Shown here: positions 46,295 through 58,329 of the stretch, piece by piece
Numbering within the stretch: position 1 is the stretch's first letter
Layout: every line of letters begins with the position of its first letter
Assembly (NCBI GenBank): GCA_911728435.2
Contig: OU452205.1
Location: 2,919,760-2,983,759, forward strand
Direction of reading: 5' to 3'
Length of the DNA stretch: 64,000 nt
Origin: Apoderus coryli
Lineage: Eukaryota > Arthropoda > Insecta > Coleoptera > Attelabidae
Translations under genes and position numbers: made by a program
The notes under the pieces: model-generated
Database searches by the model: none
What the model was told of the DNA's origin: nothing
The model's input: only the letters and a program-made list of their open reading frames with translations

Positions 46295-46316
46295 GTTTTA
46301 ATGAAATTCTATTTAA

Positions 46317-48137
46317 CCCTTAAATGCTCTATTTTTGATTTTCTTCAAATAAAAATATATTTGGTGTAAATTAATGAATGTAATACGAGAAAAATGTTGA
46401 AAAAAATATAAACAAAAAATTATGATTTAAAAAAGTCTTTATTTTTTATGTAGCAGATATGCTACAATGTACATTCAAATACTAAATTTGAAAACATTTT
46501 TGCACTAGTTATGAAAATTTCGGAAACAATTTTTATCCTTATTAAAACACAAATATACAGAACATTTGTTACAAAATACATATGTGAAACCTTTACAATC
46601 TGGATACTTGCATCTGTTGCGTTTTTCTTTCCATTCGGGCCAATGAGAACACTCGTCCGTGCGAACATCTTTGCTTGGAACCGAACATCGAGTCTGTCGT
46701 TTTCTTTCTAATTGTTTCTCTATATCTGACTTTCGACCTCTCTGACTCATTTGCCGAACTCCCATCAAACATAAGCTCTCACCTAGTTCAACTCTGAACT
46801 CGGCCAAGCTCATACATTTTTTGATACCTTTCTCTTCATTGGCTCTTTTATAGATGATCCAGGAATTCACGACAGTTACGTCAAGAATGTGATAAAAAAG
46901 CCGAAAATACCACTTTCTTGATTTTAACTTGATCCTGTAACGCCCAATTAGACTATCAAGAAGGTCCACCCGTCCCATATGTCTGTTGTATTCTTTGATC
47001 AAAAAAAAATCAAAAGCTGTGTGGAGTTCATAAAAGGAAACTGTTAGTTTATCAGTGCCTTTGAATGCTATGGCAGCTTCTCGCATTTGCAAGTTTCCTT
47101 CTCTCCACTGCAGTTGCTCTAGTTCTTTTTTTATTGTCTCTTTCCTAATTTTATCTTCATTTTTCTTTTTTTTATTTTGATCTATATTTAACTCCTTCTC
47201 TCTGGATTTTCGACTACTTTGCTGAAGTTTGCAATTTATATCTTCATCAGTGAGATCCCTTTTAGACGGCCCAGCATCTTTGAGAGTAGCTAGAAACTCC
47301 TCACCAATTTCTTCTATATCCTTTAGCTCACTCGATACCCTGCTTATCACTGACATTTGTGGTTCATTTTCTGAAACTTCTGCTTCTATTATGTTTGTTT
47401 CTATCCTTGCTATTTCATTCTCTTCAATATTTATTTCTTCTAAATCAGGTAGTAGCACTATGGGAGTATTTGCTATGTCAAAGGCATCATCCTCAGCCGT
47501 GACATGCAATGGTGATAGACCTTGTTCACCTCTGATAATAGGATTTTCGTACTCATCTTCATCATCAGATACTTCTAACCCATCTTCACTTATTTCAGAT
47601 AAATGGTTCGATAAGTATTCTAATTCTGTATCGGAAAGTGGTTTGTATTTTGCCATTTTTCTGAAAATTACGATAAATTAATAATACAAAAATATTATTT
47701 TCAACTGCTTACTGTTGCACATATGCTACACTTAGATAGTTTGGTTGTGTGCATTGTATCATATATGCAACAGATAAAAACCATGTAATATAAACTGAAA
47801 GGCGGCATCTTACACCAATGTTAGTCTTGTAGGTAAACTAACTTACCTCTAGGAACACTGTAATAATTTTTAATTAACTCTAAAAGCACTAACAGTTACA
47901 TTTTCACTGAGTTGAATATGCCACAACTAACCATTGACTCACTTAGTAGGCAACCTCTAACATTATCAGATGTTTCTAATAACAGGCGCCATTTTTTCGC
48001 GAAAAACAGTTACTGTCGGTATGGAACCATCTTTGTTTGTTTGTTCTTTACAGAAATCGCTGCTTACTTATAGAAACGTTCAATAGGTGGTAAATAAAAA
48101 ACCTTGTATCAGATATGCAACAAGGTGCATTAAAGGG
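46317..48137 (-). mobile_element. piggyBac element, internally deleted, TTAA duplicated
   Basis: TTAA at 46313-46316 and 48138-48141 flanks ends CCCTTAAATGC and, inverted, CCCTTTAATGC. Length is 1821 bp. Joining the flanks at one TTAA restores a continuous LINE reading frame (NNDLEILNRISLKHG). Confidence 0.92.
46505..47656 (-). CDS. piggyBac transposase derivative lacking most of the catalytic core
   Basis: 383 residues, no internal stop. The N-terminus is acidic (SDTELEYLSNHLSEISEDGL, SDDEDEYENP) and leads into a lysine-rich coiled segment near 150-180. Around residue 200 the frame jumps to the C-terminal end of the DDE domain (NRHMGRVDLLDSLIGRYRI, KWYFRLFYHILDV). The cysteine-rich finger CKYPDCKGFTYVFCNKCSVY follows. 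Normal piggyBac transposases are near 550-600 residues; the stretch with the first catalytic aspartates is gone, so it cannot cut DNA. The in-frame deletion keeps dimer and DNA-binding ends, so it could act as a competitor. It may also simply be young. Confidence 0.85.
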   Translation of the reverse strand: MAKYKPLSDTELEYLSNHLSEISEDGLEVSDDEDEYENPIIRGEQGLSPLHVTAEDDAFDIANTPIVLLPDLEEINIEENEIARIETNIIEAEVSENEPQMSVISRVSSELKDIEEIGEEFLATLKDAGPSKRDLTDEDINCKLQQSSRKSREKELNIDQNKKKKNEDKIRKETIKKELEQLQWREGNLQMREAAIAFKGTDKLTVSFYELHTAFDFFLIKEYNRHMGRVDLLDSLIGRYRIKLKSRKWYFRLFYHILDVTVVNSWIIYKRANEEKGIKKCMSLAEFRVELGESLCLMGVRQMSQRGRKSDIEKQLERKRQTRCSVPSKDVRTDECSHWPEWKEKRNRCKYPDCKGFTYVFCNKCSVYLCFNKDKNCFRNFHN

Positions 48138-48275
48138 TTAAGATTTCTAAGTCATTATTAACAATCCGGCAACCAGAATCAATAAAATTTGGGTTGAAAG
48201 AGTAGAGAAGCTGCGTGCCATCCGCATACATCTTCACTGAACAATTCTTAATAAACCTAGGAAATTGTGACGTGT

Positions 48276-48812
48276 AGAGTTAGTATTTTTTTTTAAATAA
48301 TAATATTCAAACCAAATTTCAGCAAAATCAGCCAATATAAAAAAATATAATCGGAGCCTAATTTGGTTCCAAATAAATTTGGCATTTAAGGTGACTTCCT
48401 TAGCAACTATGTTTTGCATCAAAATAAACAAAAATCATCGAGCACGTGAATTCATAGAGAGAAAATAAATAAACTTCAAAAACACAGATAACACTAATGC
48501 ATGATTTTAATTAAAACTTATTGATATGGCAATGGTATATATTTTTTGGTTTGCTATCAAAAATGGATTTCACTTATCAATGTAATAAGGTGTAATTAGT
48601 GAGGTCCCATTAGAATGCAATTTTGCACTATCATCATTTCACTGATATTATGTTCGGCTGTCTACTGTAATTCAACGCTATTATTAAGGGTAACCATGCA
48701 ATTCAATCATTAAATATTTTTGTACAATATTGAAAAAATAAAGGTTTTGCTACAAATTAATAATATAAACTAATAATTAACAACTATTATTCACTTTATT
48801 TAATTATTTTAT
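48276..48812. other. unassigned AT-rich sequence
   Basis: Nothing recognised. Confidence 0.4.
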
Positions 48813-48905
48813 AGGGTGTAAATGTTTTCAAGAAACTAATACTTCCGGTAATACCGGAAGTGAGTGTCAACTTGCTTATTTTAAATACGACCCTCATTAT
48901 ATATT
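48813..48905 (+). repeat. stray arm of the THAP element
   Basis: TTTTCAAGAAACTAATACTT, CGGTAATACCGGAAGTGAGT and TTAAATACGACCC match 41240-41330. Confidence 0.7.
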
Positions 48906-48951
48906 TTTTGAATTTTACTTGTAAAGATAGTTCACGTATTATACAAGAAGC

Positions 48952-49385
48952 TGGCCAAAATTTGTGAGCGAATTGGGATCATCTAATCATGAAAAAAGCC
49001 TAAATTGTAATTTTTCGAAAAGTCCTTGTTTACAAAGATACAGGGGGTTAAAGATGACTGCCTGAGGACGATTTTTTTGAAATATTTTCGAAACGAGTAA
49101 AGATGAATTAACAAAATGTAGCATATCTATTCACCTAGTTAAATGTCGCAAACTGACATGAAATTCAATAAAAAAGGATGGCCATAGGCGGGTAAACCGG
49201 GGGCACCCTTGCCTTAATTCTAACCTAACTTTTTTCCCCTGTGATTTTTATTCATTTTGTGTCAAAAATGTGATAAAATAAAGTTTTCTACATAAAAAAG
49301 GCATACCTCATTGTTCTCAAAAAACTTAAAGGTTTTCGAGAAATTCGAGTTTGAAAATTTTAGGACAAAACTGGTCCTTAGTACA
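48952..49385 (+). repeat. repeat module, plus-strand copy
   Basis: GGCCAAAATTTGTGAGCGAA through GGCGGGTAAACCGG, CACCCTTGCC and CTGGTCCTTAGTA. Collinear with 17260-17690. It is followed directly by diverged satellite units. Confidence 0.85.
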
Positions 49386-49935
49386 AAGCATTAAGAGGGG
49401 CGTTTGAATACAATCGTTTGCAGACCTATTTTTGCGCATGGTAGACTCCACTAATACGTATCTGGTAACAAAAATTTTGATAGGGAGTTAAAGAGTAAAG
49501 ATGGGATTAGGTATTGAAGTATTTTGAAGTTGAAATATTGGATAGTTAGTTCAAAAACAGAGTTAGGAAATCATCATATTTCGCTTTGCAGGCATAATTT
49601 TGCGCATGGTAGTCGCCACTAAGACGCATCTGCTAGCAAAAATTTTCATAGGGTTTTAAAGACAAAAGATGGGATTAGGTAATGAAGTATTTTCAAGCGG
49701 AAAGATTAAATAGTTAACTCATAAATTGAGTTCAAACATGGGTAATTTTTTCACATTTACAGATATATTTTTGTGGATGGAAATCTCCACTAATACGTAT
49801 CTGGTAGCAAAAATTTTAATAGGGTTTTAAAGACTAAGGTTTGGATTAGGTAATAAGCTATTTTGACGCTACAACAATAAATAATTACTTAATAAATTGA
49901 GTTCAAAGTCAGCAACTTTTTCCTCATTTTGTGCT
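49386..49935 (+). repeat. diverged 169-bp satellite units, three copies
   Basis: GGGATTAGG-type boxes at 49501, 49669 and about 49840 (spacing 168 and about 171). CACTAATACGTATCTGGT is conserved with 17889-19345. Older than the main array. Confidence 0.85.
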
Positions 49936-49994
49936 ATGATTCTAATATTTAATAATGATAATATTACTTTATTACCTTATTTACATATTTAACA

Positions 49995-50205
49995 ATAACT
50001 TGTAATTAAAATTGTACGTGAAAACTTTCTGTATTAGACAATATCCATATTTAAAAAAATCCCTCATATTTCCCTTCAAATATCCGCCATTTTCTTATAA
50101 TTTTTTTATAAATGTAGGCAACAAACATATAATGCGTAGTTGGGACAGTATTGAAGAGATGGCGCTGTTTATACACAGTGAGACAAAAATCTAATGGTTT
50201 TGTCG
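49995..50205 (+). repeat. tail segment of the composite element
   Basis: Inverse of 28545-28805. It contains a 60-codon frame with no motif, which I treat as non-coding. Confidence 0.7.
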
Positions 50206-50645
50206 TACTTATATTATTAATATTTAGTTGTATGTGGTATAGTATATTATGTATATGCGTATGTACTAGGAGTAGGGATTATTAACTTTAGCCATGTACA
50301 GTAATATCAGAGAATAAATAAACATCTATGGTAATATTATGTAGGTATACCTACTGTTAGAGGATAAATACAAGAAGGAATAAAGTACGAGTAGTTAGTT
50401 TGTTACGTTAGTTTAGTGGAAATAATACAATTATAATAATTATTAAAATTCTGTTTGGTTACGTAGGTCATATATTTTTGATTATATTATAACTAGTCGG
50501 GAAAGTTTTAGGGTGACAACCGATTTTTTATGATCTATAGAGAGATTACAAGAACTCCCGACTGGTAGTTATTATAAAATTATAAGATACCCTTGGTGGG
50601 GGTTTAAATAGCGGTTAAAATTTCACCAGTTAGGTAGTTGGAACG
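50206..50645. other. unassigned
   Basis: No gene; flank of the palindromic element. Confidence 0.4.
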
Positions 50646-50775
50646 TATATACAGGGTTATTCACGCCATACGACACGGAATACTGTGGTTAAACTATTTA
50701 ATTTCCTTAAAGTTTTATTCGTGGGTTCGATAAAAATGATTTATGGCTACATTTTAAAAATATTGTGAGTCTATA

Positions 50776-52713
50776 CAGGGTGTCCCAAATATAAGAAATT
50801 AACCATAGTTGCATTTTTTTAAATGGAATGCCCTGTATATGAATAAATTTTTAGATTCCCTGTTCAAAATAAACCTAAATTTCATTTAGGCACATCTAAC
50901 CTAAACCTGATAGTTTTTTAAATATTTATGTTTTAATAAAAATATAGACATAATTTGAATGAAAAAATTCACACCTATTTGTTTGTTCTTTTTAAGCCAG
51001 TCTAGGCTGATAAATATCTCATCACTTGTTACGCCAAATATAAAAAATCACCAATACTAAATACAGGGTGTCCAATAATATAACTTATATGAACGTAAAG
51101 TTTAATTCTAAATAACTTGTGTATTTCAAATGCAACACCCGGTATATGAGGTAAAAATTAGATGCACAAAGTAATTCTCTGTCAAATATTATATAATACT
51201 TTCCTATGGATAACTCTTGACGTTTTCGTGGAAAATGCACATATAATAATATTATGCGAATTTTTAATTGAACCTGTTAATTTCATGTAGACCACCCTGT
51301 ATTTGATCATGATGAAATTAATTATCTATTAATCACTATGAGGTTTTCTTATAGATATGTATATTTTTTTAATGTATGGAAAAAGCACATATTGGTAGTA
51401 ATAGGAAGAATTTTTTAAAATTATATTTGTCATGTCGGCCATGAGAATTTGACAAACCATAATTTAAACAATAACATAATAAATAAATAAATTTTTCACT
51501 TAAATTAAATAACAAGATATACCTTCATAAAAACTGATAAATTTTATAATAAATGTTCAAAATGATTGGACTCTAGGCACATATGAATCCTTTTCTTAAA
51601 TCCTTCAACAACTTTAACCTGGTGTAACGCTTCTAAACGCTTCATTTATTTGGTTCTTCATCTCCTCTATTAAAAAAGTTTTCATTTGCGATGATTTTGT
51701 TCCTGGCCCATGTACAAAATTCAACACGATTTAAAATCAATATTGAAAAGTTCTTGATGCAGTTGCACTGTGTTTGGGTGGTATCTTTCGTTAAACTGCC
51801 TTAACAGTCTCTCGAAGACCGCTTTTTTTGGGGTGATTTTGCCCCAGGAGCCTTTGAGCGTAAACTCGCGATGCCAGTAAAGCGTTTTTGGACCATTCTC
51901 CCAGAATAAAAATCATGTCTATTCTTTCTCCTTTGGAATAGGTTCGCATTTTTGAATTGAATTAAATCAAATGTCACAGATAAAAAACTGTTTTCTGAAA
52001 AATTCTCAACTCTTAAGTAAGAATTTTCAACAGACTATTCGACAGTAAATATCAAATTAAAAGAAATGTATTCTATCTTCTCAAATTCTCATGGCTGACT
52101 TGATAAATATTATATTTTTGAAAATTCTTTCTCTTATTGCCAATATGTGTGCCTCTTCCATGCAAAATTTCTATAAGAAAACTTTAATTTAACTTTAATT
52201 TTTGCATCATCAAATACATGGTGGTCTACATGAAACTAAGAGATTCAATTTCAAATTTCCCTAATATCATGAATATGTGCATTTTCCAAGTATTATAATA
52301 TTTGACAGATAATTACTTTATGCATCTAATTTTGACCTCATATACTGGGTGTTCCATTTGAAATAAACAAGTTATTTAGAATTAAACTTTACGTTCATAT
52401 AAATTATATTATTGGACACCCTGTATTTAGTATTGCGGGTTTTTTTTTGGCGTAACAAGTGATGAGTGGGTATATTTATCAGCCCAGACTGGCTTAAAAA
52501 GAACAAACAAATAGGTGTGAATTTGTTCTTTCATATTATGTCTATATTTTTATAAAAATTTAAATATTTAAAAAACTGTCAGGTTTAGGTGAGATGTACT
52601 TTAATGAAAGTTAGGTTTATTTTGAACGGGGAATCCACAAATATATTCATATACAGGGCATTCCATTTAAAAAAACACAACTATGGTTCATTTCTTATAT
52701 TTGGGACACCCTG
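50776..52713 (-). mobile_element. 1.9-kb palindromic element with a DUF4817 remnant
   Basis: CAGGGTGTCCCAAATATAAG at 50776 mirrors 52694-52713, with TA outside both ends. The arms are about 650-690 bp (to 51462 and from 52075). Each has internal ACAGGGTGTCC and CACCCTGTA motifs and GCCAGTCTAGGCTGATAAATA-like blocks. Palindromy extends 13 bp beyond the TA (GTGAGTCTA/TAGACTCAC), and 50648 carries a further TACAGGGTT end, so it may sit inside a larger family member. Confidence 0.8.
51544..51949 (-). pseudogene. DUF4817-type transposase, both ends kept, core deleted
   Basis: The minus strand starts MRTYSKGERIDMIFILGEWS, with NALLASRVYAQR and HPKKS then FERLLRQFNERYHP across a one-base shift: the DUF4817 N-terminal pattern. 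After a jump there is RVEFCTWARN, then IEEMKNQINEAFRSVTPG and VVEGFKKRIHMCLESNHFEHLL with a stop, the typical C-terminus of these transposases. The helix-turn-helix linker and all three catalytic acidic residues are missing. It lies in the loop between the arms and is dead. Confidence 0.72.
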
Positions 52714-53869
52714 TATAGACTCACAATACCTAATACCCTACTTAATTTTTAAAATTTTTACTGTTAAAATAATCACTGTACCAATCGTAAATCAAATAGA
52801 TAGGTACTATGTTAAACCGCATATTAAACTAAAACTTAATTTTTCTCGAAAATGCAGCATTCTATCATATTGAGATAAGAATACCTCATATTTCCTAAGA
52901 ATGTTGTCAGAATTCTCCAAAAGTTAGTGAAAAAGAAGTTTTTTATTAAAAATGTCCGTTGATACCCGTTTAGACGCCTAAGTTCGCAATTTAATTCAGC
53001 AGTGTATGGTGGATGTGTGTATTTAGGGAAATATCTTTTTCACCTTTCACTCCAATGGCTAAAGGCGCTTTCGCGATACCTTTAAAAAACCTATGCTAAG
53101 CCGCCATCTTTTAAAAACTATAACTCCTTTCAGAAGCAATTTTGCATTAGAAGTTTGGCGTTGAATTGCCATGAAATCTGCTCTAGAATTTGTGGCTTTC
53201 GCTTGGTCCATTAGTTTCTGGACACATTGTATACTATTAGGAAAGACACTCTTTGATGCATGAAATAAGCGTCGCATGGTTTTGAAACTGACAAACTAAA
53301 ACAACAGGGCTAACCTAATACATTTTGAAAAACACTGCAAGCATACAGGGCGGTCCAAAGAAGAGATAAGTATGTATTATCATAGTTCTGTTTTTTTTAA
53401 ACAGAACACCCTGTATGGGAGTATTTTAATAGTCCCTCAAAAATAACTGGGATTCGTTTTAAGGTGTCATTTACCTATGTTTTACGGTTTTCACAAAAAT
53501 CATCAATTTGTGAAAATATTTAAAAATCTTGACTATTTATCGCAAATAAAACCAGTTTTTTTACATTCATCCTTTTTATGTATATAGTATAGTATATAAC
53601 TATGACTAGTCAACGCGAAGATAAGCATCAAACGTATAAGAATACGAGCACAAAAAAGAATGTGAAAATAATTTACGCAAAATAGAAATATGACATTTTA
53701 GGGTCACTATGTATTAGTTTTTGGCGACACCTATTGAGGAGAAGAATGTATTAAAATATTCTATAAAATTACTCTAAGTTAAGAAATGAATGATTCGGAA
53801 TACAATGAGATTCACTAGCGCCACCATCGGACATTTTTGTAAGTAACCATTTCGGATTCCCCTCTTAAT
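52714..53869. other. unassigned, with CAGGGCGG/ACACCCTG pair
   Basis: TA-CAGGGCGGTCC at 53345 and ACACCCTGTA at 53407 bracket about 75 bp. The rest is AT-rich. A 72-codon minus-strand frame near 53059 has no motif. Confidence 0.4.
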
Positions 53870-54360
53870 AAAATTTTGGAAAAGTTTTCGTTAGCAAACT
53901 GTATATCAATAATTTTATTAATGCTGTTTACTAAGGACCAGTTTTGTACTAAAATTTTCAAACTCGAATTTCTTTAAGTTTTTCGAGAAAATAGAAGTAT
54001 GCCTTTTTTATGTATTTTTTTTATTTAATCACATTTTTGACACAAAATGAATAAAAATCACAAGGAAAAAAAGTTAGGTTACAATTAAGGCAAGGGTCCC
54101 CCCGTTTACCCATCTATGGTCATCCTTTTTAATTCAATTTCATGACAGTTTACGACATTTAACTAGGTGAATAAATATGCTACAATTGGTTAAATCATCT
54201 TTACTCGTTTCGAAAATATTTAAGAAAAAATCGTCCTCAGGCAGTCATCTATAACACCCTGTATCTTTGTAAATAAGGACTTTTCGAAAAATTACAATTT
54301 AGGTTTCTTTCATGATAAGATGTCCCCAATTCGCTCACAAATTTTGGCCAACTTTTTTAA
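53870..54360 (-). repeat. repeat module, nearly complete minus-strand copy
   Basis: From GCAAACTG through CTGGTCC inverse, GGCAAGGGTCCCCC, CCTCAGGCAGTCATC, AACACCCTGTATC and CTCACAAATTTTGGCCAA. The CAGGGTGTTTC end itself is gone. Confidence 0.85.
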
Positions 54361-55344
54361 CTAAAAGCGAGAGAAAAAAACCTAAAGACAATAAACCATC
54401 GTCGAAACGTTGTAGATTTGCATAATAAAGATAAACAAGTGAATTGTAACTTTCGCTAAAAATTAAAAAAAATCAAGAACCTAAACCCAAAATAAAAAAA
54501 TAAAAAAAATGGTTCAAGAACAAAAAAGAAAAGAAAAATAACGAGAAAGTATGATACAAACTTATCTAAGCTTAACTCATAAAAAATTACTTTAACAAAT
54601 GTTCAAAATTTTAACCTTGCATTTCTAAACACATTCCACGTCGTAAAATTAATTAATTTCAAGAAGTAGTCCATTATCCAACATACCCGCAGTGGAGTGC
54701 AATGGTATAACAAGGCAAAAAAAAAAAAATATATTTGCTATTTTATTCGATAAGTTTATACACACTTTTGTTTGACAACACATTGTAAAACCCTTTTTTT
54801 TTATTATTAGGTTAACTGACTGATGATGGTGGTAAAAACCACCGAAACATGTGTCACTAAATAAAATAATTACTAAGGAATTTGTCGAGGTGACATATTA
54901 TTTTTGCTTTGCTTTGCCGTCGAATATATTGTCGACTCAAATTGCTCATTATTTGTAACAAGTGTCTTTATTATTTGCTTTCTAAAGCCATCATTGCCAA
55001 CTAAAATCAATTAAATTTCAAAGTGGGACACCCGGTATGGTAGGACTAATTAATTCAGTAATCTAATATTTATTTAAAATGATAAGTTAGTCAGCTATTA
55101 CGATAAACTGTGTTTTGTGGCTGATGATGGAATTTACATCAGTCCGAAACATATCTTCCTTAAAAAAATCAACATTTTGTGGAGGTATTGGCATTTAAAT
55201 GACATTGAGTTAGAATACACCTGTCATCTGTACTTTTTTGACAAGTAAAAACTAGGCCAATAATCAACAGCGTGGTGTCTTTGCCAATTGATTTTTGGAA
55301 ATGCGAGAAAATGATCCAGAATTTCTCAAGAAAATCATTATGTG
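54361..55344. other. non-coding with three hammerhead-like traces
   Basis: 54822-54860: CTGATGA-T-GGTGGT-AAA-ACCACC-GAA-ACATGT, but then G where H is required. 55122-55158: CTGATGA-T-GGA...TCC-GAA-ACATAT-C, with a weak stem II. 54396-54415: GTC-GAA-ACGT-T with a changed core. The rest is AT-rich. Confidence 0.45.
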
Positions 55345-55860
55345 TAATGCAACCGCTCCGTTCTGCGGCCCGGAACCCATCTTTGGCCTCCAAAAAGCCA
55401 TATGAAGGAAGAACTTCGGAGATGGGAAAAGGAACAACTTAAGTCCTACTGGAGAAACACTCCAGGCCTAAGATAATCAAAAAGGTTTATCAAACCTTCA
55501 GAGGCCAACGCAGGGAAGCTTATCCAACTGGAGAGAAGCGACCTAAGGCGAATTACAGGCCTTTTTACGGGACACCACCCAGTGAAGTACCATCTCAAAA
55601 AGATGGGCCTAACCGAGGATGACACTTGTCGGTTTTGCGAAGACGCAACAGAAACAACAGAACACGTGCTCTGCGAATGCATGGCACTTTTCTGCAAAAG
55701 GCTAAAACACCTTGGAGGGGTGACCCTAACACCAGACGAGGCAAGGAATTTAGCCCCCAGAGAAATCATCAACTTTATAAAAAGTGTGGGACAGCTGGGC
55801 AATTCATAGATTAGAGTCATTCGCAAAAGATCTTCTGCAGGTCGAAGTGAGGGAAGGCCA
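55345..55860 (+). pseudogene. LINE 3' end: RNase H tail and zinc finger
   Basis: Reads FCGPEPIFGLQKAI, then RRWEKEQLKSYWRNTPGL, FTGHHPVKYHLKKMGLTEDD and CRFCEDATETTEHVLCEC, ending IINFIKSVGQLGNS with a stop at 55807-55809. C-x2-C...H...C is the C-terminal finger that follows RNase H in some Jockey/I/R1-type LINEs. Frameshifts near 55405 and 55470; the RT part is missing. Plus-strand relative of 35930-36215. Confidence 0.75.
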
Positions 55861-56689
55861 AACCGCCTAAACGACTCAGAAAAACAATCTTATGAGTGAT
55901 GAGGCACAAGATCTTCTTGACAGAGTAATTTCTCGAAATGGTGATTACAATAATAATTATAGCCCGCAATATCATGTGATTTAACATCCAATAGTGTTAA
56001 TTCTTTGGGGTTACGTGAAAGACAAGGTTGCTCCCCAGCAATTGAAACACTCAAAGACAATATTTGCGCTGTTATTGATGAAATAGAGCCGCAAATCTGC
56101 TGGAAAATAAAAGTCAAATGAAACCTCTAACTGGAAACCCCATTATGGCGCAAATAGGTCCCATTATGTCATTTTATAAAAATGAATGATTGCTTTCGTT
56201 TTAGGCAAATGATTCCTCCTCATAGTAAGAAGTATTACGCTATTAACGTAGCTTTGTATGCTAATTATTGTATTTTGGTGAAACGTTTCCTGTTTTATCT
56301 CTAACTGAAGCATGAACACTGAAACAAATTGCTATTGTTCCTCTTGTATTCGGAATTTCAACCGATGCGATGTCAGACCTGCATATTTTATCCATTTTCT
56401 AGTTTGAGTAAGGATATACGAATAACATTTCTGGACACAGTCGGACCAAGTTTTTTTTTTAATCGGTCAAAGCCTTGATTGAATTCTGTGTATAAAGGAA
56501 CGTCCAATTTTGCCAACTCTGCAACATATTTCGTAATTTTTTATAGTTTTTTAACCTAAAAAAACAATTGGTTGTATTTCAAAATTCTATTACTGACACC
56601 TAAAAACTAGAAAATGAATTTAGATTTTTTCTATGTGAGACCAATCTGTCCCCGCTATTTATTTAGAAAACTGGTGCTTGTAATTATAA
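55861..56689. other. unassigned sequence
   Basis: No gene or repeat partner recognised. Confidence 0.4.
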
Positions 56690-58195
56690 TAATAATAATA
56701 GCTTTATTACTCAACAGAACAAGTTCCATTCACAGAGCAATGCATACAAAAACCAACTATAACTAAAGCTTAACTATATTAAATAACAGTAGGTACATCA
56801 ATAAACAACGAAAATCAACCAAAGTACACAAGTATTAATGAACATCAAGTTCCTTTAGTATTGATACCGCGGAAGACAATATTTCATTTAAAGAATCAAA
56901 AAATATATCACACTGATCATTAACAAAATTAAAATGCCGGCACATAGTATAAATGGGAGATTTTAATATAACATTTGTTCTGGCTCGCTCATTATAAAAT
57001 GCAATAGAACTTCTAGCATTGATACGCGGAACCAACAGAGATACCTTTTCCAGTAGCTTAGGGCACACTACATCACTATTGAATATCTTATATAGAAAAC
57101 TTATACTAAACAAATTCCTCCTTAAACGTTGAAATTGAAATCGGTCAATAAGATATTTGTAAGGTATTCCGCGATCCGGGTAAGTTCCATCAATCTTAAA
57201 GCACAAACATTTTAAAAATTTACGCTGAACTTTCTCAATTATTTGAATATCACAGTCATAGCAGGGGTACCAGACCAAAGAGCAATACTCAAGCTTGGAT
57301 CTTACATATGCAAAATATAGAGTATTCAAAGTAACGACACTTTCGAAATATTTGCTGTTTCTAACAATAAAGCCATAAGCTTTGGTCGCACCAGCCACCA
57401 TATCTGTAATATGTTTCTTGAAAGTGAAATGCATGTCAAAAGTAACCCGAAGATCTTTAATAGACTCCTTTCGATTAAGAATTACTCCATTTACATTATA
57501 ATAAAAGATGGTCGGGGACGTTTTGCGGGTATAAGAAACAACATTACATTTCTTAGGCTTGAGGGAAAGTCTGTTTTGTTCACACCAAGTATTCACCAAT
57601 TGAAGACTGCCTTGTAGCGAAATACAATCCTCCGGCGTACTTATCGTTGTAAAAATCTTTAATTCATCTGCATAACTCAGTTTATTAAAATTCTCCCAAA
57701 TCATTAATGAATAATAAAAATAATAGAGGTCCCAGATTTAAACGCTGAGGTACTCCAGATAGAGCTGTATGTCGATGTATATCCATTGTATAACACAAAC
57801 TGAACTCTATCAGTAATATAAGATTGCAGAAGACAGACGGCATCAGCGCTAAAGCCAAAATGCGGAAGCATTTGTATAAGGATTGTATGATCAATTCTAT
57901 CGAACGCAAAAATCCGTGTATACAACGTCAACCTGACCGCGGTTATCCAACGTCCCAGACACGTATTGTGAAAAAATTGACAAATTTTTAAGTGTGGACT
58001 TGTGTGCAATCAAACCATGCTGACCAGCTTCAGTTTCAGTCGTGCTATTAGCCAATGTAGTAGTTGTTTTGCCTTGTTCTCTAATATTATACACAACATT
58101 TTCGATAGCGAGGACAGATTCATTCACGTTCTTAATTTCTATACAAATATATTTTTTACTAACAGTAAAAAAAAAATAATAACATATTAATTTTA
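56690..58195 (-). pseudogene. Jockey/CR1-like LINE, decayed RT
   Basis: TAATAATAATA tail at 56690. Minus-strand frame 56835-57704 holds the region after the catalytic box (SLQLVNTWCEQNRLSLKPKK, then YFAYVRSKLEYCSLVW and EKVQRKFLKCLCF). Upstream pieces hold GVPQRLNLGPLLFLLFINDL, DRIDHTILIQML and QHGLIAHKSTLKN. The catalytic box reads LSYADELKIF (ADD to ADE) and motif A is shortened (YTDFCVRIDHT), with frameshifts near 57705 and 57905. It lies head to head with the next LINE. Confidence 0.83.
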
Positions 58196-58329
58196 AGCTT
58201 CCACTGATTTGTATTAATAAATAAACAAATAAATTAAATCTTAAATATTTAAACAATCTATTGGTGCGGACAATCTTTTTTAAAACTCAACCCAAATTTG
58301 TAAATGCATTGGGGTGTCAAATCGAGTTT

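Larger units (their letters stand above)
45349..48275 (-). mobile_element. LINE interrupted by a deleted piggyBac
   Basis: TAATAATAATAAT and CTTTATTCAGTAAG at the 3' end, then a 3' UTR and RT. The RT frame is cut at 46312 and resumes at 48142 across one TTAA. The 5' truncation is near 48275. Same family as 37747-39178. Confidence 0.88.

Noticed and set aside
53059..53277. 72-codon minus-strand frame
   Set aside because: No family motif, no partner elsewhere, AT-rich surroundings.
54822..54860. Functional hammerhead
   Set aside because: Core and stem II are good, but the cleavage position is G and stem I is only about 3 bp; recorded as a trace only.
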